Assembly (NCBI RefSeq): GCF_036417845.1
Contig: NC_090020.1
Location: 40,780,425 to 40,844,424, forward strand
Source: Apteryx mantelli
Lineage: Eukaryota > Chordata > Aves > Apterygiformes > Apterygidae
Direction of reading: 5' to 3'
Length of the DNA stretch: 64,000 nt
Shown here one piece after another: positions 1-10,669 of the stretch. Position 1 is the first letter of the stretch. Each line of letters starts with the position of its first letter. The translations under genes and the position numbers were made by a program. The notes beneath the pieces were generated by a model. The model made no database searches, was not told the DNA's origin, and was given only the letters and a program-made list of their open reading frames with translations.

Positions 1-577
1 TAGTCTTCCTCTTGCTGCTGATGTATTTGAAGAAGCCCTTCTTGCTGTCCTTGACATCTCTTGCCAGATTTAATTCCAAACGGGCCTTAGCCTTCCTCAT
101 CACATCCCTGCATACTCTGACAATGTTCCTATATTCCTCCCAAGTGGCCTGTGCCCCTTTCCACTTTCTGTAGACTTCCTTCTTCTGGTTGAGTTTTGCC
201 AGGAGCTCCTTGCTCATCCATGCAGGTCTCCTGCCTCCTTTGCTTGACTTCCTACTCATAGGGATGCACCGCTCTTGAGCCTGGAGGAAGTGATGTTTGA
301 ATATTAACCAGCTCTCTTGAACACCCCTTCCCTCTAGGGCCCTCACCCATGGGATTCCTCCAAGTAGGTCCCTGAAGAGGACAAAGTTTGCTCTCCTGAA
401 GTCCAGGGTTGCGATCCTACTTAGTGCCCTGCCTCCTCCTCGCAGGATCCTGAACTCCACCATCTCGTGGTCACTGCAGCCAAGGCTTCCCCTGACCTTC
501 ACATCTTCCACCAGTCCTTCTTTGTTTGTTAGTACGAGGTCCAGCAGCACACCTCTCCTTGTTGGCTCCTCCACCAT
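1..577 (-). mobile_element. CR1 LINE ORF2 fragment (end of endonuclease domain and linker), open reading frame
   Basis: The minus strand reads without a stop for 192 codons from 577 to the left edge. Motifs in order are [20 protein letters not shown], then [13 protein letters not shown] (SDH is the conserved end motif of the APE-type endonuclease of CR1/Jockey LINEs), LATLDFRR-like [39 protein letters not shown], and [21 protein letters not shown]. This is the EN-to-RT linker known from avian CR1 pol. Homology stops sharply at about 577, so the copy is 5'-truncated within the endonuclease; the RT and 3' end continue off the left edge. The unbroken frame suggests a fairly young insertion. It cannot be an active element because the catalytic N-terminus of the endonuclease is missing. 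Confidence 0.88.
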
Positions 578-2909
578 ATAGACCTATATGACATTTTCAT
601 AGTTTCTATCTGAACTTAGTGAAAACAGAAGCACAAAACAACCAACTTAAAGGCTCAGCTTCATTCCATATTTCCTGACCCTTCTCATTTATGTTTACAA
701 AATTTCACTGTTCTGCCTGAATTCCTTTGATTTTTAAAATAAGTTTGATAAAAAGGTGTCAGGAGATCCATACAAAACCCTCCCAAAAGTATTCTTTTAT
801 TTATTTACTATATAAGGTTCTGATTTCATGATCAATTCTGGCAACTGCTTGCATTCATACGAGGCCCATTAACTGTAATTTACTTGTATATACATCCAAG
901 CACCTGCTTATTTGAGTGAAAAAATGGAACTGAAGTGCTCTGATTATCTGAAATCTTTAATACAGAAAAGTAGGGAATTTTATACTGCAGGTGTACTGAT
1001 TTCAGAACATTTAACCTAAGGCAGTATCAAAAGTAATGCATGGCCATTATAATCCCCACATGAACATAATGTGCAATACATGCTGCCTGTTAAAATATTT
1101 ATTACTTCCTTGATGCACTCTCCAGACCTAGATGCTTTGAAGCCTTATTAAAATCTTGAGCTAATGTGCATAATTTAGATGCTAGTTACAAAGCGTGAAA
1201 GGGCACTGCTTCCTGATAAACTCTATTAGATAAGCCTAATTACACAGGCTTCTCAGTAGTGGGTATGTTTATAAGGCTAGCTCCCACATCATTTAATGCA
1301 AGAGGGTTAGGCCTAGAACTGGATTCAGCTGTGCTGTGGATGGGAAATGGAAACAGTGACACACTGGTGACTTCATGACATAACCTGGAAATTTGCCACG
1401 AGGTGCTAACGGTCTGGCTGGCAGCTAAGGTACAGCTGCTCCAGCCTTCTCCATCTTAAAATAAACCTGCCGCTTGCACTACATCTTTGATTTCAGTGGG
1501 CATGAGTTACAATCCTGTTGTATCTTATGACAAAATTTACCTATCAAAGACCTGAAAGTAGGGGCACAGACTACTATGAGCTCATTTGGCATATGCCCAT
1601 GGATTTGGTGCATCTCTGTGTATGGAAGAACTTGTCTCTGCACACACCTGCCCACAGTACAACCCCATCAAATTTCTCTGAAAGCCAGCTACAACTTTGC
1701 TGTTCCTGTAAGATCTGACTAGGGCATAAATGGATGAAACTGGCTTTGCACAAACACCAACCATGCACTTGCATGTACTGTACAGATACAAGAACACAGT
1801 AGTAGGTAGATTTTTAGTCATCTAACATGCACCATCATCCATCAGCATGTTATTATGATATGGGTGTGATATGCATCCAAAAGATGCTCTCAAAGAGCAT
1901 GCAAACACAGATTTGGAAATGAGAAATGTTCAGCCAGTCAGAAGCTATAGCATACATGACTAAGCATGAAGTGGCCTACGCCAGTACAAGACCGCATTTT
2001 AGGAAAAAAAATCCAGTTCCTCAATATTGCAGTGAAGAATCACATACACATATATATTATTACACTGAGTGATGTCCATTGCCACCTCATTTTTCTTGTT
2101 GCATTTATTGTGATAGAGCTGAAGCATTCGTTGAAAGCCCTTTGAATAAGAGTCATGTTTGTCCATGTCTTTTGTGAAGCAATCAGTACACTTCAAGAAG
2201 AATAATAAATAACAGTGCATGGATTTTTTTCAATAGATAATGGATGGTAAATTGAATGATGAGCTGTGTCATGCATTAGTGAGCTTTCCTGAAGGTATCA
2301 CAGTCCCTACAGATGATTGACTATGGAATACTTTGGGTAAAATCTTGCCTTGAATGAATTCAGTTTTCTTTCCAATTTTTAGCATTAGGATTTCCATTCT
2401 TGTTTGTCTTAAGGACTTAACTAATTACCATGCAGACAAGGAAAGTATAACAGAAAAAAAATGTTTGATTGAAAATAAAACCCATTTCACTATGAAGAGG
2501 TGGTGGATTCTACAGGCACAGCTCCCAAACTATATTGGATCTTTTTTTTTTTCCAAGCATAGGGAACTATTTCCAGCTTCATAATGAAGCACAGAGGAGT
2601 TTAAGATGTTGAGTACAGACTTATCCATTGTTACCAATGTTTTCCACATTTTGATAACTACATTGAGAGAATTAACTAGAATATTAAAACCATCTGCAGG
2701 GGGAAGTGTCTGTGCATTTGTTTCATACTAACTGTACTAACACTACGGAGTTGTTTCTATTTCAGGAATGTCGGAAAAAAAGTATCTCTCTGTTCATGCA
2801 AGGGCTGTATAGAACTGCTTTTAAAAATGGGAAAAAAAACATTCACTGACACAATTTTTCAGTGATGCTAGGCCATGTTCCTACTTGATGCAATGATATA
2901 ACACATGAT

Positions 2910-2937
2910 AAAAGTATAATCTGAAAAGTATAATCTG
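2910..2937. repeat. Perfect 14-bp tandem duplication
   Basis: AAAAGTATAATCTG occurs twice head to tail without a mismatch. Confidence 0.95.
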
Positions 2938-3377
2938 AGTACAATCAATCTTCTGAAGGATGCTGGCATTAACAAGGGCAACTCCACAGTGATGCCAACA
3001 CTTTCATATTGGACCTAAAGGATAAAAAACCCTTTTATTCTAAAATCGATTTTGCTTGTGTATGCCTAAATCATCTTTTCCATGTAGGTCCTTATCTTTG
3101 GCAGATCTGTACTGCTGGACCTCTGGGGGACTTCACCACCTGTGTCACCTGTGTTTTATTGCATCCTGTAAGAAATCTGGAATTCCAGCTGTTTCTTACT
3201 TTGTTTGGCAGCAGAAAATTGTTGGTTCTACTCACTTATTTTAGACACTACCTACTAATTTACTAAGATAGCAATATACTAATTAACCACTTGCCACTAG
3301 TCAGGTCAGCCAACCGCAATGGCAGTGGGTTTTGAAGGACAAAGTGTCACTCTAGTTCCACAAGAACCAAGTTCCTG

Positions 3378-3462
3378 ATTTGATTCAGCAATTTACTTGT
3401 TGTATTACCCTAGGCAAATTACTTAACTTCTTTGTGTCATATTCCATCCGAATATGGATGTG
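3378..3462 (+). mobile_element. MIR-like CORE-SINE fragment
   Basis: The stretch TAGGCAAATTACTTAACTTC followed by TTTGTGTC matches the MIR core (GGGCAAGTTACTTAACCTCTCTGTG-type), and the preceding TTTACTTGTTGTATTACC matches its ACTAGCTGTGTGACC part. The copy is diverged and its ends are approximate. Confidence 0.5.
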
Positions 3463-4477
3463 GATATGGGCTCACCACATCCTTGAGTGAGGACTGTCTT
3501 GTCATCCAGTTCCCTTAAATCAAACCAGGCTAAGTACATAATAGACAACACTATCCTTCAGCGAAGTATAAACTCACATCTCTCCTTCCAGTAGCAACTT
3601 GGCATTCTTCAAGGAGGAATGTATTTCTAACTGAACCCGCATTTCTTGTCAGCCTGTACACTAAAAATACACAGGACAACCACTGAAACAGTCTAACTGT
3701 ATGCAGCTTATTACTGGCTTTTGACTGAGACTAGACGCGGTAGCAGTTAAATACTTCAGAGTGACTTAAGGGTTTGTGCTGATGGATCTCCACCTTCCTT
3801 CTATGTACCAATGAAAAAAAAAACTATAAAGAACTTCTTATTCATTGACTGAATATATCTGTTGTCTAATGCATTTCTTTATATTTGCTGAATAGAGTAT
3901 GCTTTTTTCCTCAATATGCTTCTTCTTCTTTTCTTCTGTGTTTTATTTCTGCAATGGACTTGGACTATTCTTCCATGTTGCTCATAAAACTAACTGATAT
4001 CAAGACTGATCTGTTTCAATAGGAAACCAAACTATTTTAGACTTTCCTCTTCATGGTGATCATGACTGAGGGAAAAATGGAATAATGACAATTTTTTAAA
4101 ATCTGCCAGGTATTTTCTTGTTAATCAATTAATGAGCTAAAGCAACAGAAACATGGTGATAAGTATTAAAGATGTAGGAGCAGATTCTAACTCCAGAAAC
4201 AATCACAGAAAATGAGGGACATGACTGGTAGAAGGGACCATTAGGAGACTGCAATTCTTTTCTGGCAGTAAATAGCTTACTAGCTTTCCACGGCAGACCT
4301 GATTTATTCATTAAATGACATTTGTAGCCTTTTAAGACCCCATCAGCACAAAAAGTCCTTTTTTGAAAATCATTTTGATTCAAAGAAGCTCCTCAGAAAA
4401 AGATAACTTCTTCCAAAAGCTTATAATTCAAATCAGCACACAGGGAAAGATGTGAGAATGGCACACAATCCAAATTA

Positions 4478-4556
4478 GAAAGATGGGGACTTGAAGCACA
4501 GAGAAATTTAGGACAAGATCTAGAAAACTGTCATTTTTTGGAACCCAAGTCCAGCT
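4478..4556 (-). mobile_element. MIR-like CORE-SINE fragment
   Basis: The plus strand reads AGATGGGGACTTGAAGCACA then GAGAAATTTAGGACAAGATC and ends GAACCCAAGTCC. This follows the reverse complement of the MIR core in order (GAGGAAACTGAGGCACAGAG, AAGTGACTTGCC, GAACCCAGGTC). Ends are approximate. Confidence 0.5.
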
Positions 4557-6123
4557 TATCTAGGCTCCTGTGAAATCTTTAAACTCCCTGCTCTACCCAG
4601 ATGCCAAATTCTCCAGACTCTCACATTTTTACCAGTAAAGCCCTCCCCCACCTTTGCTGCTGCACAGCCAGGTGAGTCCTGGCACCAAACTGTTCATTGC
4701 TCAGAGAGAGGAGAATGACTTTGCACAGCAATCGCCAGCAAAAGCAAGATGCTAAGTCCTGTGTGGCTCTTGCCTTGAATTGCCACAGTCATACATAATG
4801 TCAGTGATAGAGGTGGAAAGTGAAGTCAGACCACTTAAACCATAGACACAGTTGTTTTCGTTCAAGTTGCTACAGCAAATATTTATGGAATAGACTAATC
4901 CATGGGGATATGTCTTCATGAAAAAAATTGCCTTGGTTTTGCTCTTTCTGAATGAAAGATTTTATTTGGATAAGATCTTGAGAAAGAATTTTCTCTAGGC
5001 AATGCCACTTTCATCTGCAGCTCTTAAGCCAGTAGTAGGTAACAGGATCCAAAAGAAGATGGTGAAATGTTTAAAGCTTTTTTTTTTTACATTAGATTAA
5101 CACATGAAATGCATCCCGACCACAGTAAACATAGCAACCATGGCTGCACACACTGATTAAATAGAAGAATATGACTAGTTCAATAGTCACCCAATTTGTG
5201 TGTTCAGAGATGATCTATATTGTCCCCCAGTGTTGATTCACAGGTGTACTTCCACTTTTGCATCAAGGCCCAGGATTTTCTCCTTTAAAAGTCTTAACTG
5301 TTACAAGCTCCATTTTTAGCCACCTCTTTTGACTGAAGTCGAGAAGCAAGGAGTTGACATCAGCGTCTTTTCAGAAGAACTAATATTAGGATTTCATCAT
5401 TTACATACTGTGCGAACTCCAGAGATGATGTCTTTCAGGAAACCAACTGATTGATGTCTGTATTAGCCCACATCAAGCACCTACATTCCACGGCAAAGCT
5501 TCACTTGTGTTACCACATTCTTGCTGTCTCTGCATTTGGTCACCTGGGTATGGGGCATCTTTTGCTGGAGGCTACAGTGTCCTCTGCAGAAAGCTGTGAG
5601 GCAGCACAATAAAAGTGGGAGTGATTTTGTCAGCATCCTCACAGAAAGGCACTCTGAATCTGGGGGTCATCCACAGTCCTGTACTCAGCAGAGTTGGAAG
5701 CCAGTCACCTGAGCAAAAAAACTGTAAGAACCAAAATCTACTGACCTCCTTTATCACCTCATTCAGACAATAAAACTTCAAGCCTAAACTTTAAGATACT
5801 CTAAATATAGGCTAAAATTTAGGGAAAAGTTCAGATTAGTTGTAATTAAATATGCTCTTTGAGTTGAAACAAATATCTGCAAAATTGGAAGGGTTCCCAG
5901 AGCAGGGAAAGAAATAGAAAAGTCGAACCGGAGATGAGAATGTCCTGAATAAAAATCTATCCTAAGGCAACATCTCTTTCTCATTCTGTACTAATGTCCA
6001 GCAGTGACTGTTGGGTCCCATATACTCTGTGTGCAGCTCCTTAAACCTTCCCCTTACACTCTAACCGGCTGCATTCCTACTACTTGCACAAAAACAGAAT
6101 TTATGTTAATGCCTGGCTACCTC

Positions 6124-6141
6124 AAAAAAAAAAAAAAAAAA
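6124..6141. repeat. Poly(A) run, 18 bases
   Basis: An uninterrupted A tract. No retrotransposed gene or SINE body was recognised on its 5' side, so it is called a simple repeat. Confidence 0.9.
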
Positions 6142-6978
6142 GTGTAGTGATCAGTATCTATCATCTTTCCAACTGCCTTGTCACTACATCAATTAACACA
6201 ATCGAGCAAAAAATGTCACAAGCCCAGTGGAAAAACCTTTACACAGTCTTTCAGGGGGAAGTTTACTTCCAGCTTTTTTCCCTTGCATTAGCTCCTGTCA
6301 TCCACAAAACAACAGAACCCAGTGGTGTCAATTATATTTGATTGACTGAGTAAAGCACACACACAAATAAGCGAAAACAATGGACACAAAAATCTATATA
6401 TGACTCCCCTTGTCAGTGAGAATGCCTGTCTTCTCCATTTTCATGCTGCACGGTGTCCTGCTGCTACAGGCTTAAATGTTTCCTTCAGCCCCCATACTAC
6501 CACCAATTAAGTTAGCAGGGTCTTCAAAGGTGTCAGATGACTCCCTGGGCAATTGGCTGTATCTGCTGTTCAATAAATGAGGTCTAATTTATCAGTTTAA
6601 CTTCACTTTTAAAAACCTAATGTCTCTGGGTACCATGTGCCATTTGCCCAGAGTGTGAAGAGATGCCTGCCACGTCGCATTTTGAAAGTTATGTGAGCTC
6701 TTGTTAGCAATCGTACGTTTTTGTCTGTCATACCTTTTCTCCCCTTTTGAAAGATGCATTTGAATAAAATATACTTGAGCAGTATGGATTTATGTATCAT
6801 AGTACCTCACTGAAGCCTTCTTAGAAAAAACAAGTGAAAGGAATTAAACACACCTCCGTGCTAGTTTTGGTGTGGGAAGTTTTAATGACACCTTAAAACA
6901 GAGCCTCTTGGTTCTTTTCATGCCATTCTTTTACTTAGACCCTGAATTGAAACACAGTGGAAACTAACTTACTTGGGG

Positions 6979-7008
6979 TTTTTTGTTTGTTTGTTTGTTT
7001 GTTTTTTT
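6979..7008. repeat. (TTTG)n microsatellite
   Basis: Five TTTG units flanked by T runs. Near-perfect, so probably length-polymorphic. Confidence 0.9.
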
Positions 7009-8018
7009 AAGCGTTGGAGATCTAGGAAATCGGGAAGAGGAAGCACTATGACAGAGGACACACTTAAAGGAATAAGGTGCAGGATAAGGTTATAACTCAT
7101 TATTACAGTCCCCATCATGCTAAAAATATCAGGAAGACCCAGACCCAAATGGTCAGAAAGGTAGGATATCAATTTAGAAGATCTTGATTAAAATACATAG
7201 GGAGGAAAACTGTGCATGCAGTATATTGGCAATTAAAAACTAGTTATTCTGCCATATAAGACAATCCAATTTATGTGCATCTTGGAAAGTAAGCAGATGA
7301 AATGGAGAAATATGGAAAGGCGAGGGTGGGAAAAAAAAAACAGAATGAGTGCATAGAAACTCATGTTACAAAAATGTAGTACTTATTTGGCATTATGGGG
7401 TACAATATGCTTTTGATACAGATGAAGTTCATGCTAAGAACCTTAATTTAAAGTTGAGGTTCTTGAGATGATTTACTGAGGTTTATGAGACACATTTCAG
7501 ATTCCAAACCTTCAAAGGCAACAAGAAACAGTCTGGGAAAAGCCAAAGACACTGCATTTCCGCATTCAAGAAGGAGACAGCATCGGAAAAGAGCTCTGAA
7601 AGAAATTTCCTAGAAACAAGAACATTCAGAAGGAGAGTCTGTGGATGAAAGCGAAAGGATAGTAAGCAACCTGCAACATCTATGACAATTACAAATCCAC
7701 CTATAAAGAAGTCATATTCTGTAACATCAGACTAAGGAAAAGAATACAGGAACACTCTTCATCTCAAGTACACATAGAAGGGACATGAATAGATGGGAAT
7801 GACTTTATCATCTACTCTTCTTTCTTGAAGATCTTTCTTAACACCTGCAGACTTCATCTATGTTTAACAGAAACCAAAACTTTGTATGTCACATGCACCT
7901 CCATGAAATCTCAGCAAGTCTTTGCTGTCAACATTTCTGGCCTATTATATTACCATTGCTTTTTCCTTCTCATTTACAATTTAGGGCTATCCTGTGATCA
8001 ATGAATACACACTGTTCT

Positions 8019-8034
8019 TTCTCTCTCTCTCTCT
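8019..8034. repeat. (TC)n short microsatellite
   Basis: A TC dinucleotide run of about eight units, continuing as TTCTTC. Confidence 0.85.
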
Positions 8035-8209
8035 TCTTCAAGTGTAGAGCCTCTCTCTTGTAGCAGAAATTTTTACCATTCGCTATATTATTAATCTTGC
8101 ACTTCTTACAATTAGATTTCATTTCAGTTCTATTATTTTACCCCTCAAGGTTATTTGGTTTTTCCTGTAGAACATTCAGATCTCCTTCTACTGACAATTT
8201 CTCTCAGCT

Positions 8210-8860
8210 CTGCATCTTGGATAAATGTCATAAATGTATTCCTGCACCTTTTATGCAAAGATTATTAAGTAACATCACTCCCTGTGCCAGTTTTTTAGAA
8301 ACTCTGCCTGTAACCTCATATCATATATGTAACTCTCTTCTTCAAAAGAACTTGCTGCCATCTCATTTTTAGCTAATTTCTTACCAATTTCACAGTCCTT
8401 ATACTAATCTCCAGCTTAACTGACAATTTTCCATGTCAGAGCATATCAAATGCTTTACTGAACTTCAGATAGCTTTCTTTCATCTCTACAAAATCAATTA
8501 TTGAAGAAATGTATCAAACCAGTCTGGCACAAGCTACCCTAGCATAAACCAGCATGGTATTTTATTGTATTTACTATTCACCTATCTTGCATCTAATTAT
8601 TACTTCCTACAAAAATTGGTTCTGGATCCTAGCATGGCATTCATGTCAGAGTAAGTTGCTTGGATCACTTGTTCTCTCTTAGATATGAATTGCTATTTAC
8701 AAACATATGGTACCCACACTCAACTTCATAGTTGTGTTAAAAACACTTATCAGCTGACTTGTGATCTCACATGCCAGAGCTTTAACAACTGTCAGATGGA
8801 GATTATTCATTCCATTTTAAACTCGCATTGAACACAAAGAGCTAAATGCAAGTTTGAACT
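8210..8860 (-). mobile_element. Ancient CR1 LINE relic, reverse-transcriptase region, decayed
   Basis: On the minus strand the segment near 8440-8475 reads SYLKFSKAFD, which matches motif A of CR1/Jockey reverse transcriptase (YLDFSKAFD) with the catalytic first Asp changed to Lys. About 60 bp on its 5' side, TGCCAGACTGG corresponds to the conserved CLTNL segment, and near 8790 the antisense text matches the GPDEIHLRVL region at the start of the domain. These landmarks fall in the right order and at about the right spacing, with frame breaks between them. It is a long-dead copy; both ends are approximate. Confidence 0.65.
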
Positions 8861-10579
8861 TAATAGAACTTTGAAACTTCTATTTTGGATACGATCATTT
8901 CTCCTATTGTCACTAGGTATCATGCCATTCCTTCCATCTTAAACCTTGCCCTTATTAACAAGGAAGAATAAGAAGAAAAACAAAACCCTCCTTAGCTTCT
9001 CATCACTGGTTAGTAGTTTATTAGATACAGTGGAATGCAACTGTCACATGAGGTTATCTCTGCAGAAAGAAATATGACCCTCAGGTATCTAAAACAGGCA
9101 AATGTAGGACTTTCAGTACAAAGGCAGTCTAGATTTAGTTACAGGCAAGTATGGAAGTATTAAACTGTGCAATATGAATCTGACCTATTAAGAAGTTGAG
9201 TCAATGTGTTTTGTAGTTGCTAGTGGATTTCTAATGTAAAGTGGTCTCAGTTTTAGAAATAGTAAGTTATAATATCCACACCCAGGGATCACAAATCTGT
9301 GATTACTGTGGCCACTTCTGTGGTTAGCAGGATAGGTAGAAATTTTCTGGCTTCAGGTTTATTGCCTCTATAATTATATGATCATCCAATAGCTTTGTGG
9401 AATTGTAAAGCACTGGTGCAGTTGGTCCAGTTAACATTCCAAGAAAAGAAACCCTAAGCCTCAGGTGTTTTAAAAAGAATGCTGAAAGGAAAAAAAGGAC
9501 TTAATTCATCTCAAACTTACCTGTATTCAGCCTAAATTAGACACAGCTTTCAATTGCTCAGTGAGCAGCAGAGAAAATGCTATTTACATTTGATGTAAAA
9601 GCAGATAATAGAGCTTATACCCATACTGCCTCTGTAAAACTACAGCAAACTATACAGTATCCACTCTACAAACTACTGAGGGAAGGCAACGCCCAGAAAA
9701 ATTTTAAAAAATAAAGCAAAAAAGCCAGTCATGTGGACAACACAAACCACTTAGCCACAGGATCTAGAGTATCCAGATACACCATTAATTTAGGATAAAA
9801 AAAATACAGTTTTCAAAAACATCTATGTAGAGTAATTTTTTTACCTCTCTGAAGCCTTGCTGGGTGATTGACTAACTTCCTACTGCCTCCTGAAAAGCTT
9901 TTCTTTCTCTGAGCAAAGCCTTAGGAAGCAGGTGTAGCTCTTCCTTGATGCTCAGGAAGACAGGTGATGCTAGCATGTAATAGCAAATAATGCAAAGGCA
10001 TTAAGTCTTTATCTGAAAAAGATGGCTCATGGCAGCACAAAGTAATGACATTCAAAGCAACAACTTCTGACCAGCTTCTTTCTTTTTTCCATCTGCCTAC
10101 TGTCTGCTCAAGTTCTGTTTGTAGCAAGCCCTGCTTTGCTGAGCCAGAGACTAAACTTATAATGGTGCCCAGGTAAGATTACATTTGCTCAGGGCTGGAG
10201 GAGGGCAGGGAGACCTCTCTTCAGTGCTGGGGGCAGAGGTGCAAGGCCAGTGCTGGTGAGATGAGTAGGGGAGGTCTCAGTGAGGGATTAAAACAGTTCA
10301 TAGACTCCAGGCAGTGGCAAGAGTCACCACAGCAGGGACCTTCTGTGAATGGTTTGAGAAGGCTTTCTGCGCTTGTACTGGCTGGCACCCTCCCACTTGC
10401 TTGTGCTGCCTGCTTTCGCTCTTCTTTTCCTCTGCTCCTTCTGTGTATTTTTGCTTCAGTATCTCCTCTTGCTTCACTTCTGCTTCCATTTACTTTTCTC
10501 ATTTCTGTGTAATCTGCAAAAGAAATGGTGCGATGCTGATGTCTCACTCTCTCTGGTCTGCCTCGGTGTCTCTCTTTAG

Positions 10580-10669
10580 ACCCAGCACTTTGGAGCCAGG
10601 CTGCCGCCCCGCTTGGTGCCCGTAGAGCAGCCTGTGCAACAGAGCCCTGCTCTTGGGTCTGTAGCTGAG
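10580..10669 (+). other. Candidate exon of an unknown transcript, 90 nt, open in one frame
   Basis: A long pyrimidine tract ending TGTCTCTCTTTAG is followed by 90 nt and then GAG/GTAAAT, a good 5' splice site. In the first frame the segment is open for all 30 codons, starts TQHFGARLPPRL and ends ALGSVAE, and its length is a multiple of three. It is more GC- and CpG-rich than its surroundings. No family is recognised and no partner exon was found, so this may be a non-coding exon or chance. Confidence 0.3.

Larger units (their letters stand above)
578..8209. other. Intergenic AT-rich sequence, no gene recognised
   Basis: No open frame here exceeds about 90 codons and none resembles a known protein. 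It contains two MIR-like SINE cores (3378-3462 and 4478-4556), an 18-A run, a (TTTG)n microsatellite, a short (TC)n tract and a 14-bp tandem duplication, each listed separately. The segment at 1150-1290 is rich in TAAT-type motifs and may be conserved non-coding sequence. Confidence 0.7.

Noticed and set aside
4185..4245. AATCACAGAAAATGAGGGACATG... and AGAAGGGACC as a CR1 3' tail
   Set aside because: Only two short blocks match and the next CR1 landmark (ATCATCTAGTCCAAC) is absent; too weak to call.
6124..6141. Poly(A) run as the tail of a processed pseudogene
   Set aside because: No gene-like sequence on its 5' side and no target-site duplication seen.
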